DNA of 64,000 nucleotides from Archegozetes longisetosus. Lineage: Eukaryota; Arthropoda; Arachnida; Sarcoptiformes; Trhypochthoniidae. The stretch lies in NCBI GenBank assembly GCA_018873245.2, contig JAEMBT020000006.1, positions 7,337,855 through 7,401,854 on the forward strand, given 5' to 3'. Below are positions 1 through 13,120 of the stretch, one piece after another (positions within the stretch are counted from its first letter, which is position 1; every line of letters starts with the position of its first letter). The translations under genes and the position numbers were made by a program. The notes beneath the pieces were generated by a model. It was not told the origin of the DNA. It saw only the letters and a list, made by a program, of their open reading frames with translations, and did not search any database.

Positions 1-2062
1 AGTTTAAAAAAAGAAATATATATGATAGCGGTGCAAACAAGTGCCGCCAACAGCACCTCCCAAGTTGAAACAGTTAGTGTTTGTATACTCAACATTCAGT
101 GTTAATTTACGATTCATTTGCTATTAGTCTATTTCCATCTGTTCAACAAACACCCCAACTCATCCAACTCACTTCGTTGCCATTCTACTGGGATCTTCTT
201 TAACCTCTAACTCTGGCCACGCATTGGTCAACAAAACTGGTTTTCACAATGATTTGCCAGATGAATATGAAATCTGAGATCATTGTGAAAGCTGTTTTTG
301 TTACCTTTTGCTTATTTCAACATTAAAAATATACATCAAAATTGATAATTGTATATCAAATATGTACTCAACTTAATAAATCATAAAACAAATAATTCTC
401 TAATTTCACGTGTCATTGTTTCCTTTGATAATATAATTTTGATTTCATTTTGAACGGTTTAGTAAATAAACTTTCTATGATTGAGATCTGGTTCGGGTAA
501 TCATTTAAATGCTTGTTTGATTTACTATAATTTGAGGAAAACTCAATACGATTAAACTATATATTGTATTAATACCCAATGTAGTCAATGATTTTCTTCT
601 CTAATTCAGTTGTTTCACCAGAAATTTCATAGAGAATAACATTTTAAGGACTATTTTCGATAAATACAAGATTTTCTCATGAACCAGGAACAGCGTCGTA
701 GCTAGAATGTTTGATCTGGAGCTAAAAGTCTGAAACTGACTGCACTGATTTGTAGAGGCAAAGGAATACTGGCATTAATATACTTTTTAATTTGTTATCG
801 AGCCTTTTATTAATGTTTTCAATAGTTAGTCGATTGGTGCATCAAATAAACGCAGCTTCAAAGTTCCACTGTGCGACTTTCTTACAGTGTAGACCCACAC
901 TTCAATGTTTAAAAGTTTCTAAAAATTTCTTGGGCTACAGCTCTCTAGCTCTTCACTGGCTACGGCTGTGCTAGTAATAGCCTTGATTGAGAATTTAATT
1001 AATAACTTTATAAATAATAGAAGTCTTGTACAATTGTTCTACACGTTTGATTATTTGAAGGTTGTATTTGTTTAGTTAAAACGAACCGTTTCGAAATTGG
1101 TTTAGGAAGTTACTTTTTGATTAAAATATTAAATAGAGAAATCAATTTGACAAAACGAATGCACCTCAACTCTAATAAATGTTTATTTGAAAAAGATCAA
1201 TGTACTGAAAGTTGGTGAGAAGATACACCTGTATTATGATGATATTTAATATTAATACTAACAAGTAGATTATATTGAAATTAGGTTATATTAAAACTTT
1301 AAAAATATTCACACGTTAGACAGAAAACCTTGAATAATACGTGCCTTATCTAGCGATGATTAACTTAAGCAATTTTTTTATAACTTTAATCATAAACTTA
1401 TTTCCAGCAGAATACTGATTATGAAATTTGTTTTTATAAACTTATAACGCTTCCCATCTATGGGTGTGTTATTGGAGTTTCTATTTGAATATCTGTTAAA
1501 TGCATTTGGTGTTAGTTTAGAGTTGAGTGCAGCGAGAAATCAGTGGAGATAAGTTTGCTTTGATTAATTAAAAGGCAGAAGTATAATCAAATTAAATAAT
1601 TGAGATACTTATTCATAATATAAAATTATCTTCATAAATTTTCAATAAGATTTTAATGTTTTATCATTCATATGATTGTAAGAGAAATTAAACATTTAGG
1701 CAAGAGTTTAAGTTACTTATCGATAATTTAGAAAATATACAAAATTTCTGTTTTTACATAGTTCTGCTTGTAAATTGTCGAATCGATTGACTGTATTTTA
1801 TAATATTAAATAAAACAGATTAATACAATATATTCAAATACGACTAAATGCGCTCAACATAGACTATTAATTTGACTAATAGATCAATTTTGTGTCATTT
1901 TATGTCGATTTTTATGTAGTTTAATGAGCTTCAAAATAGAAATATGAGTTATCAAGAATACAAAAACTAAAAGTTAGCTTCGAAAGTATTTCTTTGGCAG
2001 ATTAGTTAAAAATTGATTGATTTATGATAAATAATCTGATAATTGTCTTGAAAGAGAGAAAG
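1..2062. other. AT-rich non-coding flank downstream of SoxE copy A
   Basis: No supported coding region. The only open frame of note (792-974) is short, AT-rich and has no recognisable content. A perfect 12-bp inverted repeat (242-253 against 279-290, arm TTTCACAATGAT) could form a hairpin. The 3' end of the SoxE copy A transcript should lie just inside this boundary, since a minus-strand AATAAA sits at 2068-2063, about 30 nt after its stop codon. Confidence 0.6.
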
Positions 2063-2097
2063 TTTATTAAGAAGAAGTGTAAGTAATAATTATGATT

Positions 2098-4966
2098 TCA
2101 ACTGTAAGGCCACTGTAAAAAGCTTGTGCCATAAGGAGGATGATTAGCTAACGTATAGCTCGAATAAGAGGGATACAGTTGGTTGACACCAACGCAGTGG
2201 TCATAAGAGGAGATTTGTTGATGTTCTCCATTACGATTATATAAACTTTGATGAGTTTCGCAAGTTTCAGGAAAAGAATCGTTTTGTTTGGGAACATTTT
2301 TTGTACTGTTTTGATGTGATGTAAAGAATTTAGTAGACCAGGCATACATAGCATTAACAGGCGAATTGCCAGTCACTGTTTCAATAGCAGTTGAATATTG
2401 CGAACCATTTGAGTTCACAAGTGGTAGATATTGGTCCAATTCTGTCTCATCAATGTTTGCGATTACATCTGTTGACAAATTCCCAACATCCACATGACTA
2501 AAATCTATTGACGTTTGTGCAGTCGAAGATATGGACCCGTTTAGCTGTTGCTGATCGCTATTATTGCCAACTATGAGAAGATAGAGATAAGCAGTCAAAG
2601 AATTTGTCGCTTATAGACTCAATCTTGAGGGAAACAGCAATTTATTAAGGCATGAGTACCTATTTTTGACTCTGAAGCTTCTTTCTTGCGATGTGATGAA
2701 CTCATTTCGTTGGAAGGGGTATGCGGTGGAGTCAAAGTTAGAGCTCCACTATTTCCAGGAGTATTAGCTGTGCTTCCATTGCCGCCACGTGAACTCACTT
2801 GACACTTCGATCCAGACTTATGTCCACTTATTGGCTCTTTTTTAATTACTTTACTGGTAAAACAATTACTTGAATGTTATAAATAGTGAAATATTTTGGT
2901 TAGAACTTACTTTGTTGCCGATGTAGTATTACTTTGTTTCGTAATCCCTTTTGGTTTGCCTTTTGTTAATTCCGTATCTGAATTATTACTCTTATTGCTT
3001 TTTCTTCTTCGTGGTTGATATCTATAATTTTGAGTTGAAAATTTTCAAATCAAGTCACTAATCAGAGCAGATCTTAATATTTCATACTTATAATCGGGAT
3101 GGTCTCGTTTGTGGATCAGTCTCAATCTCTCGGCCTCTTCTACGAAAGGTTTTTTCTCTTCTTCGCGTAAAACTCTGAGAGAAATAGTTAAAAAGCAGTT
3201 TAAAAATAGTTGAAGTTAGTTTAAAGCTGGAATTGGTTATTTGATGGTTTATTTTGAACTTTAATTTATCGATTTGATATAATTTTGCAGTTTGAGTCTT
3301 GTAATTTTGCAAATATACGGTCTGCTAAATTTGGTTAGCATATTTTTCCATAATTTGCAAACTACACTTAGCACTAATACTTAAGATAATATGACAAAAT
3401 TTCACTTATCAGTATCTGAAATATGTTTATCGTCAGAAAATTATTGATTATTCAATATTTGATAGCAAACAATATTGAGACCTGGAGTTAACAAATCCAT
3501 TTGACACATTTTATGAAATGAAACTTTGCTATCAAATAATTATTCTTTTGGACAGAGACAGCTTTGAGAGGGATTAGCTTAGGTCAAAATTAATGATATG
3601 TAGCCTCTATAAGATATTCTTATTTTTGTCCTAAGTATTAAGTATTTAAAAGAACATTTTCTTCTTATCTAAACCTTTTCTCATAGCATTTAATGACAGC
3701 ATTAATGTATACCAAACGAATCTAAATCTGGGCTCACTTTTGATAAGCTTTGATGATTTACAAAATTTTTAAGGCAAGTCTTCAACTAACGATCAACAAT
3801 TTATTTGAAGAAAAATGTTCAGCTATTATAGTGAAACTAAACAGATAATGGAGGTGAAAGTAAAATAATAATTACAATTAGTTTCTATTAAAATTACTAG
3901 AAACGAGATGTATTACGAAAGATGCAATGAGTTAATGTTAATTTCATTCACATTGCTTATAGAGGGTTGCAATGACCCTCAACTAACAGTCGCGATGGAA
4001 GTGGACTATACTCTCAAATGTCATGTTTGCTTCGCATCTACTCCAGACTTCATAAGACAAACTATGTGTCGGTAACATGAAAGCAGAGTTTCATCCTTAA
4101 TAATATTTCTTACAAATGTTTTTATTCTCAAGTGTTGTTTTAGTTACTAATACTAAGTGTGAAGACATCAATACTTTCAAAACTGTAAAACTATACTTTG
4201 ATTGATTGCATATCTGTTCAGTTTAGACTTAGAACCGATTGACCATAAGACAAATAATAGCTTTACACGGATTGACCGAATGATGTTTAGAAACAATTAA
4301 AAGGAAGTTGTTTTTGAGGCTTAAGTAAAAATGAATAAACTGAGATGGAATATAGTATGATATTGTTTGCAAATTGAGAGCTATCACAATCTAAATCCTC
4401 TATTTAGATAAGTATGGACAAACATTCCGGAAGTCAATCAAAGTACTCTCAAGTAAGAAGAAGATTATATTGCAATGATAACTGAAAGTTAAGCAAGATG
4501 TCTGTAAGAAAATCTCTATCAAGTGGTCAGTGGAGCCTAAGCTTTGGGTTTGGAGTAGGAAAAGTTAAAAACAATTAAGAGTAAGATAAGCAGATAGAGA
4601 GATAGGTGTATATGATGGTTACCTCCAAAGTTTGCCGAGCGTTTTGCTTAGCTCTGCATTATGAAGATGCGGATGTTGATCTGCCAGTTTTCTTCGTGCC
4701 GCCTGAGCCCAAACCATAAATGCATTCATAGGTCTTTTGACGTGAATTTTTTGTTTAGCTGATGAGTTCGGTTTAGTAGTAGTGGTCACTAAAGTCCAGT
4801 CATATCCTTTAAGCACTCGTGACACAGCATCACAAATGGATAATTTACAGTTGATTGATTTGTCATCATCTTTGTGAATGTGATCATCTTTTCGGATGTG
4901 ATTGTCTTCATGTTTTCGGATGTGATTGTCTTCAAGTTTGGCACAAGTAGGCTTTTCGGTTGACAT
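2098..4966 (-). CDS. SoxE: SoxE-family HMG-box transcription factor, copy A (5 exons)
   Basis: Predicted sequence-specific nuclear transcription factor of 402 residues, homologous to Sox8/9/10 and Drosophila Sox100B. Exons on the minus strand are 4966-4623, 3174-3088, 3021-2911, 2853-2660 and 2570-2098; every junction keeps frame and uses GT-AG. Residues about 41-62 match the SoxE dimerisation motif ([10 protein letters not shown]). The HMG box is at about 75-151, starts [20 protein letters not shown] and ends in the basic YKYQPRRRK stretch. Exon 4 has a TPPHTP element. Exon 5 has [14 protein letters not shown] and DQYLP, close to the conserved VDIGELSSDVISNI and DQYLP of vertebrate SoxE. Intron 1 (1448 nt) interrupts the HMG box inside the Arg codon of LWR, at the same site and phase as in copy B; the other introns are 57-89 nt. 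The N terminus carries a repeated HIRK-rich segment. An AATAAA follows the stop by about 30 nt. It is divergently oriented to copy B. The family assignment is firm; splice sites are inferred by eye. Confidence 0.92.
4871..4935 (-). repeat. 24-bp coding minisatellite in the N terminus of SoxE copy A
   Basis: Two nearly identical 24-bp units and a degenerate third encode DNHIRK-type repeats ([20 protein letters not shown]) just upstream of the dimerisation motif. The repeat stays in frame and appears to be a local expansion, since copy B has nothing like it. Confidence 0.75.
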
Positions 4967-5563
4967 AATTTGGGTTAGAAATATTATTAATACCTAATCA
5001 GCTTTGAAAGGCTCATCTGAATGACTGATCCAAGAGTATGTATTGCCAAGAAGTGCGCGCAGAACATTTCCATATGAAAAGATGGGCTCTTCCCTGATCT
5101 GGAGCCTGCATTGGTTTCAGTAGGGATTCTCTCCTCCTCATTGGGCTTGAAATTGAGCCAACCCTATAACTATGTCATCGCTGTGTATTATGAAATTTCT
5201 TGTCATTTATTTTTCTGAATAAGTCATCTGTAATGTAAACAATTTGATTTAAATGATTAATCAAAAAAACGTTAAGCATTTGCTAAAATTCAGGCTTAAG
5301 TTTATATAAAACTTAAAAGTGTTAGCCCATAAACGATTATCATTTGTATATAATTAGAATGGTATAAGTCTTATAATTTCCGCTGTGTCTGTTTCGGCAT
5401 ATCTAAGGCAAGATCATATCTATCCGAAGCTTAGAAATATTTTCCAAATACTTCTCCAATATATAGTTTGTTCGTTTCTCAGATCGACTGATGCGGAGAT
5501 TTGAAACGTTAGATTGAAGGCTCTCGTCGATGGTTAGATATGAATAGAGTGTAGGTGTGAAAA

Positions 5564-6823
5564 ATGCAAGATCAAAATGAGTACCTTATAAAAAATGTAT
5601 TATTCGTTATTTTGGTGGCGGAAAAGATCCTGAGAAAAGTGTTTAGCTGTGAAAACATTGGATACGTGCGAGATGCAAAGCGTGAAATAGTGAGACTCCA
5701 GTTTTTTATTAACTCAACAACAACCATAACCTTCGATACTCTCAACAAATACTATAATCAAAACGACACGCTGTTGGCTCTTAGATTAAATCCAGGGATA
5801 TTTTTAGGAGGGCTCCAATTGTATCACAAAGCGTCAAAACCAATTGTCCAAATATACACCTCTGAACATGTAATTTTCCACTTTCTTTAAGCTATAATTT
5901 CAGACGAGATGCGCTGATGTGGTTAGCGATCAACTGAACGTTACACAAACTCTGTACAGGCATCGCTTCCTCACACTAACCATTCCCATGAATATAAATA
6001 GTGGGGTTTCAGAATCGTTTTCAGATATCTGATATGCTATCACTACATAGTAGATATGCTGAAGAAATTGCATTATTTGTCATACACTCAGTATAAGTTT
6101 TGAAGCATTCGATTCTGAAAACTTGAGAACATTTGCCAGTCAGTGGAGTATAGTTTGGCATTTCTTGAAAAATTCTTCAAATGTATAATTGAAAAAAACA
6201 ACCGCCATGTCATTTATTTATCAGTTTTGGCTCTATTACATAAAGCAAGTGCCGGAACACTCCCTCGCCATAAATTCAGTATAAATTCAGATCCTCTCCT
6301 ATCAGGACATAGACAATCAAATTTTCACATTATTAAAACTGGGCCTCAAATCAAAACTATAGATAAGCAGAACAAAAAAATTAGTGCTTCTGAATTTTCA
6401 ATTCATCCTAACTCTGCTCAAAACACTAGAGCCTAAACGCTTAAAACTATTGGTTTGACTTTTGTCGGTCAAACTTTCAGGCGGTCTTCGGTTCTTTGAT
6501 ATGTGAACGGGTCAGCCACAATCTAAAGAAGCCGACATATACGGACGAGTTGGTATATAAAAAAGCCGACCCTTAACGCCTTCATCCTAATCATGTTTCT
6601 CCACCTCATAACACGCAAATATGCGCTTCAATTGCAGTTATGCACATATGCTTGACGTTCGCCACCGACCTCTTAATGAAACTCATTATACATTTACTTT
6701 CATTAAGTTTAGGCTGAGGTATAAAATTCTCTCAGTCCTCTTCAGTTCAAACCAATTCCATATTTGTGATTTAGACCAATTTTTGAGCGATTTGGATAAG
6801 ATTTGCTTTAATGAGTAATATTA
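5564..6823 (+). other. Coding-like patch of unknown identity between the SoxE genes
   Basis: Several plus-strand open segments follow each other: an ATG-initiated 108-codon frame (5564-5890); a further open segment at 5905-6030, in the frame set by a possible acceptor ending at 5904; an open frame at 6143-6436; and another at 6621-6821. Base composition is less AT-biased than the flanks and residue usage looks protein-like. Joining the first two at GTAATT/TTTCAG would need an intron of only about 34 nt, which is implausibly short. I recognise no domain. It may be a decayed gene, the remnant of a mobile element, or chance. No function is proposed. Confidence 0.25.
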
Positions 6824-9800
6824 TTTCTCTTGTTTAGGCACATGATTCGTTAAGTTCGGTGACTTTCTAGAAAATTTAGCGGAACTGTTTGATCACACTA
6901 AATAATAATATGAATTTATATGGAACCTTTATTGCAAATGCAGTTAGAAATATACTGTCTATTTTGCATCTAGATCAATACAAATTGATGGCTAATCTAA
7001 TTTCTAGTTAACACTTGGTTTTACATTGATCAATTATAGAACACAAATTACATTAGTCGTAAAAATTAGCCTTAACAATTAGTCATTCACACGCTCTTAA
7101 CTTGAATTTTGATAAGAGAACTATTTTCAAAAATCTAATTCATCTCAAATCATTGTCTTTACTAATAAGTCGGGCATCTTCTACCATCTGATTCACAAAT
7201 TTAATCAACATTTTAATTAATCAGTGCTTGAATATGCATTTTTAGTGTTTTATTTTGATTAGAATTTCTCCCATTAGGTGTAATAGTTTATACCATACAT
7301 GCTTCTTGTCATAAAATTCACGGAAATCTAAATGTTTGGAATGCAATTACATCCTGGACTGAGTGCTCGGATGTTTATAAAGATTGAATTTTTAAGAATT
7401 CATAGCTAAACTTAATCATCATTATTAAAAGCTCGCAAAATCTAAATTTCTGCTATCAAATGCATACTATAACATTAAGTGAAAGTTTGAACGCAGAGTC
7501 AAAACTCTAGGATTAAGTCAAATTGTATGGTATGAGTGATTTGAATATTCAATCTAAGCTATCTATCACATAACTTGAAATGGTCGATTTAAAACATGTC
7601 CAAGTAGATTTTTAACACTACTATTTTAATTCAATAAAAATGTTGATACTCTAAAGTCCTTAAATTAATGGCTCGATATTTCAATGATTAAAACTGTTGA
7701 TAATTGAAGAACAAAGTGTTGCGCCTAAAGTAAAAAATATCTTATTATTATCTTTTGGTAAAATAAAATATGAACAAAAAATATTCGCTAAAAGTATGTT
7801 GCATTTTAAATTGATAGACCATAAAGCATAATATTTTTAAAGAAGTTGTACTATACTCGAGATTTTTGTTTTTCAAAATTCAGTGCAAGTGAAGAGTCTC
7901 TAATCAGAAGAAATGTGTGTCTAATGATTAATTACTGAGATAAGTGAATAAGTATTTTTAAAAGAGAAAATTATTTTTACCCAAAATGAAATGCAAAACT
8001 GTGGTTACTGCAGTTTTTATTAGAAAACATATTCTGCGTTTCACTTAGCTAAACATCAAACGCATTAAGTCTAAACTCCAACGCTTTCAATCTATAGTAA
8101 AATTTGATTTTAAAACCAATCTCACTAACTTGAGAGTTGTTATGAGCGATAAAAAGCGTTTTATGGAACCAAAAATACAACTCGAATTAGTTTTGGCGAG
8201 TTTAAAAATATTATCGAACTTATTGGAGTCGAAAGATTATTTGGAATGTTTGTTTAATATAGTTTGATCAGACAGCTAAAGATAAATGTTTTCAATTGGG
8301 TGAATCAACTTTTTTAATGAATCACAATTTTTAATTATAAACCAATTATATTATAACTTATCAACATTCATTTCTCAGCAATCCAATCTCAATACTAATC
8401 CCACACATACGTCAACCCATTTATGATTAATCTTTAAGGTTAATCAGTAAATCATAGCGCTCCCAATCTATCTGATTTTAAGATCAATTCGCTCATTGAT
8501 TTTTAGACTTCATTGACAGCATATTAATTTAATATGAAGCAAATTATTACTGCATTTCTGAATGAGTACTAACTTATTTAGATTAAGTGTCATATAATTT
8601 AATGCGACCATAAAGCAATGAACTAACACAAAATGTTATTATATTGCAAACAACATTGAATGCATCTAATAAAGTATCTTGAAAGCAAAACGCATCTAAT
8701 TTTTCTAAATTAGAAATAAATACTTTTCGTGAGAGACTCACTAGTTTTAAATATGAATAATACTTACTGCGAGAGTGCTTATCCAATACTTACTATGCAA
8801 TGTCGTAATGACTGGTTTGACATAATTTGTACAAAATATGGCCATAAATCATGAAGGAGCAGTTATGACTACAAAAATGAGTCCAGTTCAAAATAAATAT
8901 AGCGTGAAAAGGTTTTTTCTATGCTGATAAACATATTTGAGAGTTTTATAAGTGTATGAAAAAGAAAATGTTTTATATCTATGTATATGTATCCGGATAT
9001 AGTTTGGTCTGACTCTGAACATTCCATAGAAGATCTGTTTGCACCGACCGTGTAATGATCGTCTGCAAGTTTATAGCTTTATATAAGAGAATGACCAAAC
9101 ACGATAGTTTCATATCGAAGCTCGACTTAGGGGACTAACAGTTGGGATAATGTCGTGATGATGATGGTAAAAATTACAGAGTTGAGTAGAATTGTTAAAA
9201 GAAAGCGTTATAATCATTTTAAGCGTGTTTAGCCACCCTGGTGTGGCGCGGAATTAAAAGATAAGCTTGTTTGTAAGTGAGCGATACTTTGTAAGTAATG
9301 GTAATAATAATAGTTTACTAGTTTTACGTGTGTTATATTTCAATAGAGAAAAATCCGATGAAAGCAGACATACAAAACAATCATTATTTTCACTTTAACG
9401 CTTTCACTGTAAGCATTCACTACGAGATAGCCTAAAGGACTCTTATATCAATGTAAATGTTGTTATGAGCTATACAAAGGAATCATAGTTTAGGGAATAG
9501 ATCAAAGCCAAGTGTTGTTCAATTTTTTAGCTGCTGTAGATTTCTAATCATTCCATAAGTGTGTCAAAACTAAAAGCAAACTATTGGGTGTGAAGTAATT
9601 GTTTAAAATAACAAGGCTTAGAAGTATTAATTGAATCGGCTCAGGTGAAAATAATAGTATTTAGATTGGTTTGAATAATTGATTGACGAAAAGAGATGTT
9701 GAGAGTAGTAGAGAGTATAGGTCCAGATTTGATGATGACATTAATATATTAGTTCTATATTAAGTGTCGCATTGGAAAAAATGGATGATATCCTTATATA

Positions 9801-9991
9801 AAGAATCAACTGTTAGAGACACTCATTAGTAAAGGTTGAGCAAAAACTTAGCGTGTAATGACTGCAGTCTAAAATAGATCGGCGGCAATCAAAGAGAACA
9901 TTTATGGTGCCAACATCACACTCGCTACGTTTCGGAAGCCTTTCCTTAGGATGGCTTATACCTCATGGTTTGGTCTGATAGCAAAGATCGG

Positions 9992-10081
9992 AATACTTGT
10001 GTTTGGTGTAAGAAACATGCAAATACTTGTCTCTAGTGCAACAAACACGAAAATACTTGTCTTTAGTGTAAAAAGTAACAC
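9992..10081. repeat. Tandem repeat, 30-bp unit, three copies
   Basis: Units beginning AATACTTGT start at 9992, 10022 and 10052, exactly 30 bp apart, with substitutions but no length change between copies. Confidence 0.85.
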
Positions 10082-10862
10082 TCTTACTTACTCAAGTTGA
10101 GCTATCTAAGCTTGAGCTTTCTCAAATTGATCAGTCATATTTTACGAGTTATGCAGCGTTTCAGTTAAGAACTGAATAGGAGAACAAAGAATTTTCTTAT
10201 TATCTACGAATACATATTCAGCATAACTTGACTTGTCAAGAATTAGTTATATGTCACTTAAATGTATTGCATATGCTCTCCAAAAAATTCTGTTAAGAAT
10301 TAATTTGTATTTTTGTTTCTCTTGTTCTCTCCTGAAGGTTCATGATAACAGAATAATGTGTTTGTAAAAAATTTCCAACCATAACGTACAAATTGGAAAC
10401 GATTCATTTCTGAGAACTCAGATTTCATTATAGCTGATTATAAATTTGGATAACTTAAGCCTGATTTAAAAACGTGCATTCGTAGAAAAGTGGTCATCTT
10501 TGTTGCTAGCACAACACATGGACTATAGAGACAATTAATTACAGAAAATTTATGAAATTCATGTTAAAGATTAGGAGAAGTTGATTTGAAGTGGAATAAT
10601 ACAAGGAGTTAGTTATAAAGTATAATGAGTTGGTTATAATGTTGTAATAGTATAATGAGTTAGTGTTGAGCCGATCTAACGATACGCATTGGAATTTAGA
10701 GGTATAAAGTTGCTCACAGCGATAAAAATTCAACGACTCTTTTGTTGGTCCATACAAAGGTAGTCTTGGATAGTCAACTTGATGTGCGAACAGTAATGCG
10801 TGGTACTTAATCTTTCTTATTCCTCTTCGTCTCATACTTCAACTTGTGAAGTTAGCTTTCTC

Positions 10863-10935
10863 AACTATTCGTTTATTCTTCATTTCCAGCTATTCATTTA
10901 TTCTTCATTTTCAACTATGCCTCTAACTCCATTTC
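10863..10935. repeat. Imperfect tandem repeat, about 25-bp unit
   Basis: Units of the type AACTATTCGTTTATTCTTC and AGCTATTCATTTATTCTTC are followed by a more diverged third copy. Pyrimidine-rich on the plus strand. No coding role seen. Confidence 0.6.
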
Positions 10936-11196
10936 TGACTATTTTATCAATCCTTTCAGCTAGTCCTGATTCCAATTTTTAAGAGCTAGCTGCATCTAAG
11001 GTCTGAAAAATAGCCGAAGAGGTTTATAGGATTTAAAAAACGTTTAGAATCTATATGATCATTAGCTGTGCTGGTATTCTACTGCTAGCATTTGCCTAAG
11101 AGTGCTGCATATTATATATATAGTTTCTTATTTTTCTCATCGCTACTGTAACTGTGTTGAAGTGAAATTTTAAGAAACAGACTTACAAGATTTGGT

Positions 11197-11229
11197 TTCA
11201 TGATAGGAGCGCATCCGCCCTATCATGAA
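11197..11229. repeat. Perfect 11-bp hairpin
   Basis: TTCATGATAGG (11197-11207) and CCTATCATGAA (11219-11229) are perfect inverted complements around a GC-richer 11-nt loop, in otherwise AT-rich DNA. The tight loop would allow stem-loop formation in RNA, but no transcript is evident. Confidence 0.7.
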
Positions 11230-11349
11230 GAGTAGTATCTATTCGTATGGGATTCGAAGTAACTTATTTGGCAGAAGCATAAGGTGCCTGGCTACGGTTT
11301 TCCATATAGAGCATCTCTTAACTCAGTTTACATGACACAACTTTTGCAG

Positions 11350-11415
11350 TACTGATCAAGTACTGGTAAAGCACTGGTAAAGCACTGGTGAAGTACTGGT
11401 GAAGCACTGGTAATG
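11350..11415. repeat. Tandem repeat, 11-bp unit, about six copies
   Basis: Units ACTGATCAAGT, ACTGGTAAAGC (twice), ACTGGTGAAGT and ACTGGTGAAGC, then a partial sixth. Copies alternate A/G at position 7 and C/T at position 11, which suggests slippage followed by substitution. Confidence 0.85.
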
Positions 11416-12518
11416 AACCAACAGTGAATATCTCCGCACACAAAATATACTCGAACTTTAACAGAACACCATTGTTCGTGACCAACCATACATTTTAAAG
11501 ACAAGTTGAGAAACTTGAAACACAAACCAACGCATATGTTCTGCATTTGACTTATCTATTGACCAGATTTGTTATAAACAAATCAATAAAATAGTTGAAA
11601 GTGATATTAATAGGAATTAGAAGATTTTTAGCGTATATATAGCACAGTATTAATTACTGGTTGACTATCTCGATGATAATTGGAGATATAAAAGAGCGTC
11701 GTTAATGTATTTCGTTATCTATGACATATCTTCCTCATGAAAGTCTCTTATAAATTGTGGTAACATAAGCCAAATAGTTTCATATCTATTTGCCATCACC
11801 AAACACATAATGGGCAACATTTGAGTGACTCGCATTGAAACTTAATTGAGAAAGAGATGCTTTCAAATAAGACCAGTTATGGCGTCGTTGAAAACCGTGC
11901 ATTTTATGTGCCATACTATTGTCAATGGGATGTGAGTTTGGGAACTGAGGATGAGAGTAGTGAATAAGAAGGTTTTATTTTCTAATTCAATAATCATGTT
12001 GTTAAGTAAATATAAAGTAGTTCTTTGATTTTCTAACTCCCTGAATTAACTCTTAATTGCCTGTACAAACACTCCTTTAGATCGTTGAAAGAATCACTAA
12101 CATATCTCACATACTACTGACCTGATATCTAATTTTTTCTTATTCTATCTCTTCTAATTTTCTACTAATTAATTATCTTCTAACTCAACTAATTAGTAAG
12201 ATTCTCATTTATGCCGTTACTGTCAAGTTGAACGGTTTTGATTATTAAACTGAAATCAATATGAAAACTAATTGGATTGCACTGTATGCAACAATTATAG
12301 TAGAAGTTTATAACTGAGTATTTAACTTAAGTTTATAACTAGAATTTTAGCGGCTTTTACTTATCGCTTTAGTTACACCTTTCGAGAATGTTTGTGGTAA
12401 TAAATGTGATATAATAACAAACATAGTAAGCGGGATGTATTGGACCGATCCTTATTTTACTTATGCAGATTCTTTTGGCAAAACGCGCACAAACAGTAAT
12501 AATAAACTATCGAAACCC

Positions 12519-12624
12519 CATTAGCTTATGGAGAATTAGCTTATAGAGGATTAGCTTATGGAGAATTAGTTTGTAGAGAATTAGCTTGTAGAGAATTAGC
12601 TTATAAAGAATTAGCTTATAGAGA
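12519..12624. repeat. Tandem repeat, 15-bp unit, about seven copies
   Basis: Units of the form AATTAGCTTATAGAG repeat from about 12519 to 12624 with scattered changes (TTATGG, TTGTAG, TTATAA variants). The array lies about 0.5 kb upstream of the SoxE copy B start codon, so it may sit in its promoter or 5' leader. Confidence 0.85.
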
Positions 12625-13120
12625 ACTCCACAAGTCATCTCTATTTAACAACTTTCTAAATTTCAAGTAGAGAAAACACATAATAAAAGTCGTATTCATA
12701 TATAATTTGATTGGAAATCTAAGTTTGGGAACTATACCTATTGCAGTGCATAAGGAAGAGAGCATAACATTGGTGTTCTCTCTGCTGAAGAGGCTGTACT
12801 TTTATTTTACTGTTTTATTTTCACCGCTCCTCTACCTCAAGCTCCACATAACACGTCTAACCTTATGATTCCTCAGTCACTACGAACCACTGCATTAAGT
12901 ATTTTTAGTGCTCTTTTCTTCTTCAAAATTAAGTCAAATTTTATCTCAGATTAGTTATCAACCAACAGATTAAGTTTATTATCACTATTTGTCTGTGAAT
13001 TATGCAATTGTTGTGTAGTTTATGTGAGAATTTGTGCATATAATTGCAATAATCTCTATTAAATTGCAATCATTTCCATTATATTCAACTAAAATCAAAC
13101 TTCAAATCCAGCCAAACAAA

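Larger units (their letters stand above)
4967..13120. other. Shared 8.2-kb upstream region between divergent SoxE genes
   Basis: This spacer lies between the two SoxE start codons and must hold the promoters and 5' leaders of both genes. It is AT-rich and has no gene I can identify. It contains the coding-like patch at 5.5-6.8 kb, several small tandem repeats (9992-10081, 10863-10935, 11350-11415, 12519-12624) and a hairpin at 11197-11229, each listed separately. I cannot pick out enhancers from sequence alone. Confidence 0.55.

Noticed and set aside
13034-13120. N-terminal extension of SoxE copy B by 29 codons
   Set aside because: It has no ATG (it would need GTG), the residues look like translated 5' UTR, and the ATG at 13121 has a better context.
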